6,627 bases of DNA from Acidobacteriota bacterium (lineage in GTDB: Bacteria > Acidobacteriota > Vicinamibacteria > Vicinamibacterales > 2-12-FULL-66-21), in assembly GCA_013362195.1 (NCBI GenBank), contig JABFWM010000282.1, forward strand, positions 1-6,627. The letters are read 5' to 3'. Of this stretch, positions 1 through 6,427 are shown piece after piece. The notes below the pieces were generated by a model. It did not search any database, had not been told where the DNA came from, and saw only the letters and a program-made list of their open reading frames with translations. A program made the translations under genes and the position numbers. Positions within the stretch are counted from its first letter, which is position 1. The number at the start of each line of letters is the position of its first letter.

Positions 1-1605
1 TCGTCGGTGGCGGGTACGTTCGTCTATACGCCGGTTGCTGGCACCACCTTGAGCGCGGGCGCGAACCAGACGCTGTCCGTGACGTTCACGCCGACCGACG
101 CGGTGAATTACACGACCGCGACGAAGACCGTCACGATCAACGTCCTGAAGGGCACGCCGGCGATCACCTGGGCGCCGCCCGCGGACATCACCTACGGCAC
201 CACGCTGAGCGCGACCCAGCTGAATGCGACGTCCAGCACGCCCGGCACCTTCGTCTACGCACCGGCGGCCGCCACGACATTGAAGGCGGGCGCGAACCAG
301 ACGCTGTCCGTGACCTTCACGCCGACGGACGCGGTGAACTACACGACGGCGACGAAAACCGTCACGATCAACGTCCTGAAGGGCACACCGACGATCACCT
401 GGGCGCCGCCGGCCGACATCGCCTACGGCACCGCGCTGAGCGCGTCGCAGCTCAATGCGACGTCCAGCACGCCCGGCAGCTTCGTCTACGCACCCGCGGC
501 CGGCACGACCTTGAACGTCGGCGCAAGCCAGACGTTAACGGTGACCTTCACTCCGACCGACGCGGCGAACTACACGACCGCCTCCAAGACCGTGACGATC
601 AACGTCGTCAAGGCGACGCCGACGATCACCTGGCCTGCGCCCGCCGATATCACCTCCGGCACGGCACTCAGTGCGACGCAGCTGAATGCCACGTCCAGCA
701 CGGCGGGCACCTTCGTCTACACGCCGGCCGCGGGCACGATTCTGAGCGCCGGCGCGAACCAGACGCTGTCCGTGACCTTCACCCCGACCGACGCGGTGAA
801 CTACGTGATCGCGACGAAGACGGTCTCGATCAACGTCGTGAAGGCCACGCCGGCGATCACGTGGGCCAATCCTGCCGACATCACGTATGGCGCGCCGCTC
901 GGTGCCTTCCAACTGAACGCCGCGGCGACCGTCGCCGGCACCTGGGTATACACGCCGGCGGAAGGCACGGTGTTGAACGCGGGTAGCGCCCAGCGGCTGT
1001 CGGTGACGTTCTTTCCGACTGATGCCGTGAACTACAGCACGACGACGAAGGACGTCTTCATCAACGTGTTGAAGGTAACCCCGATCGTCACCTGGCGCAC
1101 GCCTCTCGACATCGTCCAGGGCACGGCGCTCAGCGCGACGCAGTTGAACGCGACCGCCAGCGTGCCGGGGACCTTCGTCTACACGCCGTCCGCCGGCACC
1201 GTGCTCGCCGTCGGCGTCTGGGAACTGTCGACGGTCTTCACGCCGGCCGACTCGAACTATGCGACGACGACGGCGAGCGTGATACTGACGGTGAAGACCT
1301 CGTCGCGGATCAAGGCCGCGATCCAGTGGACGAACCCGTCCGACATCACCTATGGCACGGCGCTCGGAGCCACGCAGCTGAACGCCACGGCCGTTGATCC
1401 CCAGCCGGTGCCGGCGATGACCAGCATTGCCCTCAGCGGCTCTCCACCCACCAAGTACGCGAAGACGGTCCCCGGGCGGTTCGTCTACAACCCGCCCAAG
1501 GGCACGTTTCTGGAGGCCGGCACACACACGCTCTCGGTGACGTTCGTGCCTGCCGACAGCCGTTACGATTCAGTCAGCGCGCAGCGGTCGATCCGCGTCA
1601 ATCTC
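1..1605 (+). repeat. Tandem array of ~231-bp coding repeats (about 6.6 units)
   Basis: Units start at AAG codons spaced exactly 231 bp apart: a partial unit at 1-147, then units at 148, 379, 610, 841 and 1072. The fifth full unit is slightly shorter (225 bp to the next AAG, at 1294). A divergent last unit runs 1309-1605 and is enlarged to 99 codons. Units at 148 and 379 differ at about 33 of 231 positions by hand count (about 86% identity), with long identical blocks. Later units are visibly more diverged (for example AVDP, QRL and TW substitutions). The array encodes the MBG/Ig-like domains of the secreted protein and presumably continues upstream of the window. Confidence 0.9.
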
Positions 1606-2922
1606 CCGCCGGTGCCCCCCGCCTCGAAACCTCCGTTCGGATTTCTCGATACTCCCGCCGATGGCGCGTCGGGCCTGAGCGGATCGGTTGCGATCACCGG
1701 GTGGGCGCTCGACGACATCGGTGTTGCGGCGGTGGAGATCTTCCGGGACGCCCTACCCAACGAACCGCCGGCGCAGGTCATGCTCGGAACGGCGACCATG
1801 GTCGACGGTGCGCGTCCCGACGTGCAGGCGCAATTCCCCAACCATCCCTTTGCGTCACGCGGCGGATGGGGGTACATGCTGCTCACCAACATGCTCCCGA
1901 ACGGTGGCACCGGCTTCTACCGCTTCCACGTGTATGCGCGCGATGTCGAGGGACACCGCACGCTGCTGGGATCGCGGACCGTGTTCTGCGCCAACGACCA
2001 GGCGAAGCTGCCCTTCGGCGCGATCGACACGCCGGCCCAGGGCGCGATCGTGTCCGGCACCATCATCAACTGGGGGTGGGCGTTGACGCCGCAGCCCGGA
2101 TCGATCGCGGCCGACGGTTCGACGATCGACGTCGTGATCGATGACGTGCGCGTCGGGCATCCGGCATTCGGGCTGCAGCGCGCCGACATCACGTCGCTGT
2201 TCCCGGGGTACAAGAACACGAACAGCGCGGTCGGGTACTTCGTGATCGACACCACGCAGTTGTCGAACGGCACGCACACGCTGGCGTGGGCGGTGCGGGA
2301 TTCGCTCGGACGCGTGCAGGGCATCGGCAGCCGCTTCATCAACGTCCGGAACGACTTCGCGGCGGCGACGGTACTGGCGGCAACGACGACGGCAGCGCCA
2401 ATCGCGCAGCCCGCCGGCGCCGGGGCGCCACCGGCGATGGCGCTGCCGTCCGTTGCCGACGCTGAAGCGGCGACGACGACGCCGGCCTCCGCGTCAACAC
2501 CGCGACGAGCTGTAGCGTCCAACGCCACCACCCTCGAGCGCACGTCGGCTCCGCAGTCCGTGTCGTCGTCGCCCGGCGCGGTGATGTCGATGACCACGCC
2601 GCCGACGGTGACCACGCCGCGGCTGATGCTGCGGACGCCGGTCGTCGTCGAAGGCGCCGATGTCCGGATCGAGGCCGCAGCCGCTCCACGCGGCTGGGTG
2701 GGCGTCTATGCGGCGGGCGCGTCCGACACGACGATGCTCGATCGTGCCGAGATTGGCGTCGACGGCCGCATCAGTTTCGCCGCGCCGGGCACACCAGGCA
2801 CCTACGAGCTGCGGCTGTTCGAGTCCGACTCGTTCACACGAATGACGGCGAGTGCGCCGCTGATCGTATCGCCGGCGCCGCAGTTGATCCCGCTGGCTTC
2901 GGAGCTGCAGGAACGGCACTGA
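1..2922 (+). CDS. Large secreted Ig/MBG-like tandem-repeat protein, 3' part (5' end outside window)
   Basis: The frame is open from the first base, so this is the C-terminal 973 residues of a longer protein; the GTG at 7 lies inside a repeat and is not the start. Residues 1-535 are tandem ~77-residue beta-rich repeats (core ITWxxPADITYGTxLSATQLNAT, then GTFVYTPAAGT, then LSVTFTPTDAVNYTTATKTVTINV), resembling MBG/Ig-like repeats of bacterial surface proteins. Residues ~544-664 and ~669-783 are two related Ig-like modules, each opening with PFGxxDTP and ending near LGSR or IGSR; the second contains FPGYKNTNSAVGYFVIDTTQLSNGTHTL. Residues ~784-874 are a low-complexity Ala/Thr/Pro/Ser linker. Residues ~875-973 form a final beta module with GTYELRLFESDSFTR. 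No membrane anchor, LPXTG or obvious sorting signal is visible at the C terminus. A surface or extracellular structural or adhesive role is inferred; the domain style is familiar from Acidobacteriota proteins, but no specific function is recognised. The next gene converges on it. Confidence 0.85.
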   Translation, partial: SSVAGTFVYTPVAGTTLSAGANQTLSVTFTPTDAVNYTTATKTVTINVLKGTPAITWAPPADITYGTTLSATQLNATSSTPGTFVYAPAAATTLKAGANQTLSVTFTPTDAVNYTTATKTVTINVLKGTPTITWAPPADIAYGTALSASQLNATSSTPGSFVYAPAAGTTLNVGASQTLTVTFTPTDAANYTTASKTVTINVVKATPTITWPAPADITSGTALSATQLNATSSTAGTFVYTPAAGTILSAGANQTLSVTFTPTDAVNYVIATKTVSINVVKATPAITWANPADITYGAPLGAFQLNAAATVAGTWVYTPAEGTVLNAGSAQRLSVTFFPTDAVNYSTTTKDVFINVLKVTPIVTWRTPLDIVQGTALSATQLNATASVPGTFVYTPSAGTVLAVGVWELSTVFTPADSNYATTTASVILTVKTSSRIKAAIQWTNPSDITYGTALGATQLNATAVDPQPVPAMTSIALSGSPPTKYAKTVPGRFVYNPPKGTFLEAGTHTLSVTFVPADSRYDSVSAQRSIRVNLPPVPPASKPPFGFLDTPADGASGLSGSVAITGWALDDIGVAAVEIFRDALPNEPPAQVMLGTATMVDGARPDVQAQFPNHPFASRGGWGYMLLTNMLPNGGTGFYRFHVYARDVEGHRTLLGSRTVFCANDQAKLPFGAIDTPAQGAIVSGTIINWGWALTPQPGSIAADGSTIDVVIDDVRVGHPAFGLQRADITSLFPGYKNTNSAVGYFVIDTTQLSNGTHTLAWAVRDSLGRVQGIGSRFINVRNDFAAATVLAATTTAAPIAQPAGAGAPPAMALPSVADAEAATTTPASASTPRRAVASNATTLERTSAPQSVSSSPGAVMSMTTPPTVTTPRLMLRTPVVVEGADVRIEAAAAPRGWVGVYAAGASDTTMLDRAEIGVDGRISFAAPGTPGTYELRLFESDSFTRMTASAPLIVSPAPQLIPLASELQERH

Positions 2923-2936
2923 GCGATCTGCCGTTC
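2911..2936. terminator. Hairpin at the convergent gene ends, possible bidirectional terminator
   Basis: GAACGGCA (2911-2918) and TGCCGTTC (2929-2936) form a perfect 8-bp stem with a 10-nt loop. The stem-loop spans the TGA stop of the plus-strand repeat gene and lies 22 nt beyond the stop of the convergent minus-strand gene. No U-tract follows on either strand, so classical intrinsic termination is uncertain. Position between convergent genes is the main argument for a terminator or mRNA 3'-end role. Confidence 0.4.
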
Positions 2937-2958
2937 TGCGTTCGAGGTGTGCGCGCGT

Positions 2959-3930
2959 TCACGCAGGCCGTTGATGCGTCCCGCGCACCAGGTGCTCGAA
3001 CACGACGTCGGTGTCCGCACCGGTGCCGTACTTGCGCACGATCGCGCGGCCGTTCCATGGCCGCTGGAAGAGCGGTGTGCCCGGCGTACCGCCCGTCTGT
3101 GGCGCGGTCGTCAAATACACATCGTCCACGAGATCGGCCGCGAGAAGGTGCGCGGCGAGGCTGCGCCCGCCGACGCACGAAAGTCGAGTCGTTCCCATCC
3201 CTCGCAGTAGGTCGAACGCGCGCCCCAGGTGATCGGCGGCGTCCATCACCACTGGACGCACCCAGGGCCGCTCGCGAAGCGCGCCTTCCATCAATCGCAT
3301 CCCCGACGCGATCGTCAGCACCACGGCGTCGACTTCAGGCACGTTGAGGAGCAGCACGTCGTCGACAACGAGGCCGCGCATGGTCGCGACGATCTGCAGC
3401 GGATGGCGGGGAAGTCCCATCGCGGCGCGCAGCGCGACGAGCTGCGGATGCCAGACGGAGAAGATCACCTCGGCGCCGCGCACGGTCTCGGCGCCCGCGA
3501 GCACCGCATCCGCGGCGATGCGGGACAGCCCTTCGTAGATCAGGTGCTTATCGGTGTCGCCGCCGCCGAGCGTGCCCGGATCGTCGGCGCCGGTATTTCC
3601 GTCGGCCGATTGCACGAACACGAGGGAGCAGGCGGGGCGGGCCGGATCGCGCGGTGGCGACACGTAGAACGGACCGTCGAAAAGCGCCCGCGACCAGTCG
3701 TTGCCAATCGCGAGGAGATCCGGATCGGGCGCGTCGAACGCGGTGACGTACGGCGGGAGCGCCGCGCTCGCCGCCAGCTGCGTTTTCCGCGCGGTAAACG
3801 CCGCGTACCGGTCGCGCCAGGCGTCCCGTGTTCGGCTCACGGCGATCAGACGTCCTGCGGAGAATCCCAGGCCCGCCGGCCCGACCGTCGCGGGACGGTA
3901 GAGGGCCCCTCCTCGCAGGCGATCGCGCAC
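2959..3930 (-). CDS. RibD C-terminal domain (dihydrofolate reductase-fold) protein
   Basis: 323 residues. From about residue 100 the protein shows the RibD_C/DHFR-like reductase pattern: SADG at 108-111 (the family's SxDG), DAVLAGAETVR at 141-151 (DAxLxGxxTVR), and CVGGRSLAAHLLAADLVDDVYLT at 252-274 (the nucleotide-binding GG followed by LVDxxxL). Such domains usually reduce a pyrimidine or pteridine-like substrate with NADPH; in riboflavin synthesis the substrate is the ribosylamino-pyrimidine intermediate. The first ~95 residues are not a deaminase (no HAE or zinc-binding PCxxxxxxPxC), so this is not bifunctional RibD and the substrate is unknown. The start is GTG at 3930, the only canonical start near the end of the upstream gene; 10 nt separate it from the kup stop (TGA 3943-3941) and there is no clear Shine-Dalgarno, which suggests translational coupling to kup. 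Family assignment is fairly sure, reaction is not. Confidence 0.75.
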   Translation of the reverse strand: MRDRLRGGALYRPATVGPAGLGFSAGRLIAVSRTRDAWRDRYAAFTARKTQLAASAALPPYVTAFDAPDPDLLAIGNDWSRALFDGPFYVSPPRDPARPACSLVFVQSADGNTGADDPGTLGGGDTDKHLIYEGLSRIAADAVLAGAETVRGAEVIFSVWHPQLVALRAAMGLPRHPLQIVATMRGLVVDDVLLLNVPEVDAVVLTIASGMRLMEGALRERPWVRPVVMDAADHLGRAFDLLRGMGTTRLSCVGGRSLAAHLLAADLVDDVYLTTAPQTGGTPGTPLFQRPWNGRAIVRKYGTGADTDVVFEHLVRGTHQRPA

Positions 3931-3940
3931 CGCATCCGCA

Positions 3941-5821
3941 TCAGAGTTCGACCTGCACGCCGAGTTCGACGACGCGCTCGGGCGGCAGCCGGAAGTAGCT
4001 CGTGGCCCGGACGGCGTTGCGTGCCATGAGCACGAACAGTCGTTCGCGCCAGGTGGCCATGCCCGGAGTCTCGGTGACGATCAGCGTCTCGCGGCCCAGA
4101 AAGAACGTGACGTCATCGGCGTCGAGCTCGAGGCCGTGCTCGCTCGCCCGCGCGAGCGCATCGGGGACGTTCGGATCTTCCATGAATCCGTAGCGCACGC
4201 GGACGTCAAACACGCCCTGGCCGAGCGGCCGCACCGTCACCTGGCGAGTCGTCGGCACGTGCGGCACCGGTTCGGTGGTCACCATGAGCGTGACGACGTG
4301 CGCGTGGAGCACCTTGTTGTAGCGCAGGTTGTGCGCGAGCGCCGGCGGTGTGCCGCGCGGCTGCGCGGTCATGAACACCGCGGTGCCGGGAACGCGCGCG
4401 GGCTGTATCGCGGTGACGCGGGCGAGAAAGTCCTCGAGCGGGATGGCTCGTGCGGTCAGGCGCTTCGCGACGATCTGCCGGCCCGTCTTCCACGTCGTCA
4501 TCAAGGTGAAGAGCACGCCGCCAATCACCAGCGGCAGCCACCCGCCGTGGGCGATCTTCAGTGCGTTGGCGCCGAAGAACGCGAGGTCGATGGTCAGGAA
4601 CAGACCGGTCACGAGATACGCGACCGCCGGCGGCCATTGCCATCGCTCGATGGCGACGACCTGCAGCAACACCGCGGTGATCACCATCGTCAACGTGACG
4701 GCAATGCCATACGCCGCCGCCAGCGCCGTCGAGGATCCGAAGCCCACGGCGATCACGATGGTGCTGATCATCAACGCCCAGTTCACCTGCGGCACGTAGA
4801 CCTGGCCCATCTCGTGATGAGACGTGTGCTCGATGTCCAGGCGGGGACAGTAGCCGAGCTGAACGGCCTGCTGCGTGAGCGAGAACGCGCCGGAAATGAG
4901 GGCCTGCGACGCGATGATCGCCGCCGCGGTTGCCAGTGCGACCAGCGGCAGCAGGGCCCAGTCCGGCGCGAGCAGGAAGAATGGTTGTTCGGCGGCCGCG
5001 GGATTCTCGAGCAGGAGCGCCCCCTGACCGAAGTAGTTCAGCAGCAGCGCCGGCAGCACGAGCGAAAACCAGGCCAACCGAATCGGCCGCTTGCCGAAAT
5101 GACCCATGTCGGCATACAGCGCCTCGCCGCCCGTGACCACGAGAAACACCGCGCCCAGCACCGCGAATCCGTGCCAGCCGTGCGCGCGGAAGAAGGCGAG
5201 CGCGTGGCGCGGATCGATGGCGGTGAGGACGACCGGTTGCCGTACTACGGACGCGATGCCGAGCACGGCGATGACGATGAACCACACGACCATGATCGGT
5301 CCGAACAATCGGCCGACGCGGTGCGTCCCGTGGCGCTGGATCGCAAATACCCCGATCAGGATCGCGACCGCGACGGGCACGACGTAAGGATCGAGCAGCG
5401 GCGTCGCGACCTTCAGCCCTTCGACCGCGCCGAGCACGGTGATCGCAGGGGTGATCATGCCGTCGCCGTAGAGCAGGGCCGCCCCGAAGATGCCCATCAG
5501 GACGAGCGCCGCGCGCCAGCGGGCGCGGCCGCGGTCGTCGGCGGGAATCAGCGCCGCCAGGGCGAGAATCCCGCCCTCGCCGTCGTTGTCGGCGCGCATC
5601 ACGATCGCGATGTACTTGATCGAGATGACCAGCACGAGCGAGTAGATGATGAGCGAGAGAACGCCGAGGACGTTTTCGTGCTGCGCGGATACCGAGTGTG
5701 AACCGAAGAAGCATTCCCGCAGCGCATAGAGCGGACTCGTGCCGATGTCGCCGTAGACGACACCGATCGCGGTCAGCGTGAGCGGGAGCAGCCTGCGGGA
5801 GCTTGAACGCGGGCTTGCCAG
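3941..5821 (-). CDS. kup: Kup-family low-affinity potassium uptake transporter
   Basis: 626 residues including the inferred N terminus, close to E. coli Kup (622). Kup proteins import K+ across the inner membrane, probably with protons. Visible family motifs are VVYGDIGTSPLYALRECF at 21-38, MRADNDGEGG at 75-84, YGDGMITPAIT at 118-128 and GGEALYADMGHFG at 231-243. About twelve hydrophobic segments run to residue ~444, for example ~51-74, 146-162, 172-193, 219-239, 249-271, 290-315, 347-391 (two), 399-423 and 426-444. A ~180-residue cytoplasmic domain follows, ending YFRLPPERVVELGVQVEL. Start choice: between the in-frame TAA at 5848-5846 and codon 63 there is no ATG, GTG or TTG. CTG at 5821, four nt after GGAGG, gives an N terminus of normal length (ASPRSSSRRLLPLTLTAIG). 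The first canonical start, GTG at 5635, would remove the first helix and GDIGTSP. A c-di-AMP riboswitch lies just upstream; the RibD_C-like gene follows at 10 nt. Confidence 0.93.
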   Translation of the reverse strand: MASPRSSSRRLLPLTLTAIGVVYGDIGTSPLYALRECFFGSHSVSAQHENVLGVLSLIIYSLVLVISIKYIAIVMRADNDGEGGILALAALIPADDRGRARWRAALVLMGIFGAALLYGDGMITPAITVLGAVEGLKVATPLLDPYVVPVAVAILIGVFAIQRHGTHRVGRLFGPIMVVWFIVIAVLGIASVVRQPVVLTAIDPRHALAFFRAHGWHGFAVLGAVFLVVTGGEALYADMGHFGKRPIRLAWFSLVLPALLLNYFGQGALLLENPAAAEQPFFLLAPDWALLPLVALATAAAIIASQALISGAFSLTQQAVQLGYCPRLDIEHTSHHEMGQVYVPQVNWALMISTIVIAVGFGSSTALAAAYGIAVTLTMVITAVLLQVVAIERWQWPPAVAYLVTGLFLTIDLAFFGANALKIAHGGWLPLVIGGVLFTLMTTWKTGRQIVAKRLTARAIPLEDFLARVTAIQPARVPGTAVFMTAQPRGTPPALAHNLRYNKVLHAHVVTLMVTTEPVPHVPTTRQVTVRPLGQGVFDVRVRYGFMEDPNVPDALARASEHGLELDADDVTFFLGRETLIVTETPGMATWRERLFVLMARNAVRATSYFRLPPERVVELGVQVEL

Positions 5822-5825
5822 ATAT

Positions 5826-5830
5826 CCTCC
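5826..5830 (-). promoter_or_regulatory. Shine-Dalgarno of kup (GGAGG)
   Basis: GGAGG (GGAGGA if extended by one base) lies four nt before the proposed CTG start at 5821 and one nt after the 3' strand of riboswitch stem P1 (5838-5832). The close packing means ligand-stabilised folding of the aptamer could directly affect ribosome access. This site is the main support for choosing CTG at 5821 as the start. Confidence 0.6.
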
Positions 5831-5831
5831 A

Positions 5832-5946
5832 ATCGGCCGACGGGGTTAGCTGACGGGCTCGAGGTTGGAAGTCCTCTCCAGATCGATCTGGTTCGCCCCG
5901 ACGAGTGGTTCCCCCGCGACGCCGTCAGACGGCGTCTTAGGCAGAT
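5832..5946 (-). ncRNA. c-di-AMP riboswitch (ydaO-yuaA leader) controlling kup
   Basis: The leader carries the hallmark ydaO-yuaA blocks in the right order, compared from memory with the B. subtilis ydaO leader. A closing stem P1, ATCTGCC (5946-5940) with GGCCGAT (5838-5832), has one mismatch. A hairpin, GACGCCGT-CTG-ACGGCGTC, spans 5936-5918. Then come GCGGGGGAACCA (5917-5906), CGGGGCGAACC (5900-5890), a small hairpin CCAGATCGATCTGG (5891-5878), GAGGACTTCCAACCTC (5876-5861) and the diagnostic CCCGTCAGCTAACCCCGT (5857-5840). The family binds two cyclic di-AMP molecules and generally switches off K+ transport, osmolyte or cell-wall genes when c-di-AMP is high. The GGAGG of kup follows P1 at once. 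No separate terminator hairpin with a U-tract is seen after the aptamer, so control may be at translation initiation. That mechanism is inferred. Confidence 0.88.
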
Positions 5947-5960
5947 GCAATGACTGCACG

Positions 5961-5966
5961 GTTATA
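5961..5966 (-). promoter_or_regulatory. Candidate -10 box of the kup transcript (TATAAC)
   Basis: TATAAC on the minus strand matches five of six bases of the sigma-70 -10 consensus. It would start the transcript around 5954-5957, roughly 10 nt before riboswitch stem P1, which is a sensible position. The -35 region around 5984-5989 is poor and overlaps the stop codon of the upstream small gene. If right, kup has its own promoter and is not merely read through from that gene. Confidence 0.4.
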
Positions 5967-5985
5967 CCGCGGAATGGCGGCGCCG

Positions 5986-6279
5986 TTATCGCCGAACGTC
6001 TTCGAGCACGGATTCCGCCGTCTGCAGCAGTTCCTGCAGCGTTTCGCGTACCTGCAGGTTGGCGTCGAGCATTTCTTTCACCTGCGCGATGAGCGCGCGC
6101 GCGACTTTCTCCCGGTCCTGCCGGTTGGTTCTGCCGCCGGCGGCGTCGATCTTCTGCATGTGTTCGCGGAATTTCCTGACGCGGCGCAGCTTCGCCTCGA
6201 CTTCCGCTTGTAACCCCGTGAGGTGCACGTCCATGACCTGGGTGTCGAATGACAGTTTGCTCTCGGGCTGGTTCGTCAT
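5986..6279 (-). CDS. Small helical charged protein of unknown function (97 aa)
   Basis: 97 residues from ATG at 6279 (MTNQPESKLSF...) to TAA at 5988-5986. It is rich in Glu, Arg, Lys, Leu and Gln, with no cysteine, signal peptide or membrane segment. Two long predicted amphipathic helices are visible by eye (~20-45 and ~53-95) around a short AAGGRTNRQ turn, suggesting a helical hairpin or coiled coil that may oligomerise. I do not recognise the family. The frame stays open upstream to the window edge region, but the upstream part is composition-driven, reads across the divergent gene's leader and start, and is not credible. The Shine-Dalgarno is weak (GGAAG only two nt before ATG; GGTGA is further out). 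The gene ends 40 nt before the c-di-AMP riboswitch and points the same way as kup. Confidence 0.6.
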   Translation of the reverse strand: MTNQPESKLSFDTQVMDVHLTGLQAEVEAKLRRVRKFREHMQKIDAAGGRTNRQDREKVARALIAQVKEMLDANLQVRETLQELLQTAESVLEDVRR

Positions 6280-6394
6280 GGCTTCCGGTTCACCATCTTG
6301 CAGTCGGTGTGGCCAGGCGCGCAACGATGCCGCGCTCGAGGTGCGGCGAGCGGCAGGGCTATAAACCCATCCAATGGCGTGTGTTACGATGGCC

Positions 6395-6416
6395 GTCAGC
6401 CCTGCGAGCGGCTGAC
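6395..6416 (+). promoter_or_regulatory. Inverted repeat in the leader of the divergent gene
   Basis: GTCAGCC (6395-6401) and GGCTGAC (6410-6416) are perfect 7-bp inverted arms around an 8-nt spacer. The second arm ends 11 nt before the ATG at 6428 and 2 nt before the Shine-Dalgarno. It could be a protein-binding operator for the divergent intergenic region or an RNA hairpin that tunes initiation. The sequence alone does not decide between them. Confidence 0.35.
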
Positions 6417-6418
6417 GC

Positions 6419-6423
6419 GAGGA
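6419..6423 (+). promoter_or_regulatory. Shine-Dalgarno of the gene at 6428 (GAGGA)
   Basis: GAGGA lies four nt before ATG 6428 and supports that start. No convincing sigma-70 promoter was found in the 148-bp divergent spacer (6280-6427); TATAAA at 6360-6365 and TACGAT at 6385-6390 both lack a credible -35. Confidence 0.5.
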
Positions 6424-6427
6424 CGCC

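Noticed and set aside
535..1527. 330-codon open frame on the minus strand opposite the repeat array
   Set aside because: It is Arg-rich with a low-complexity composition and repeats in step with the sense-strand repeats; it is a GC-rich antisense shadow.
1..1605. Repeats considered as a CRISPR or non-coding satellite
   Set aside because: The 231-bp period is a multiple of three, the frame is continuous and differences are codon-wise; these are protein domain repeats.
3846..3941. 31-codon frame starting at an ATG overlapping the kup stop (TGATG)
   Set aside because: It ends quickly at TGA, is out of frame with the RibD_C protein and has no family signature. It may be a chance overlap, although reinitiation there could influence the downstream GTG.
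4136..5701. 521-codon open frame on the plus strand opposite kup
   Set aside because: It is His/Arg/Asp-rich with no domain pattern and lies fully antisense to the clear Kup motifs; it is a compositional shadow.
5918..5936. Hairpin with an 8-bp stem read as a terminator of the upstream gene
   Set aside because: No U-tract follows on the minus strand, and the hairpin fits the peripheral stem of the c-di-AMP aptamer.
6360..6390. TATAAA and TACGAT as promoters of the divergent genes
   Set aside because: Neither has a recognisable -35 at suitable spacing, so they are not annotated.
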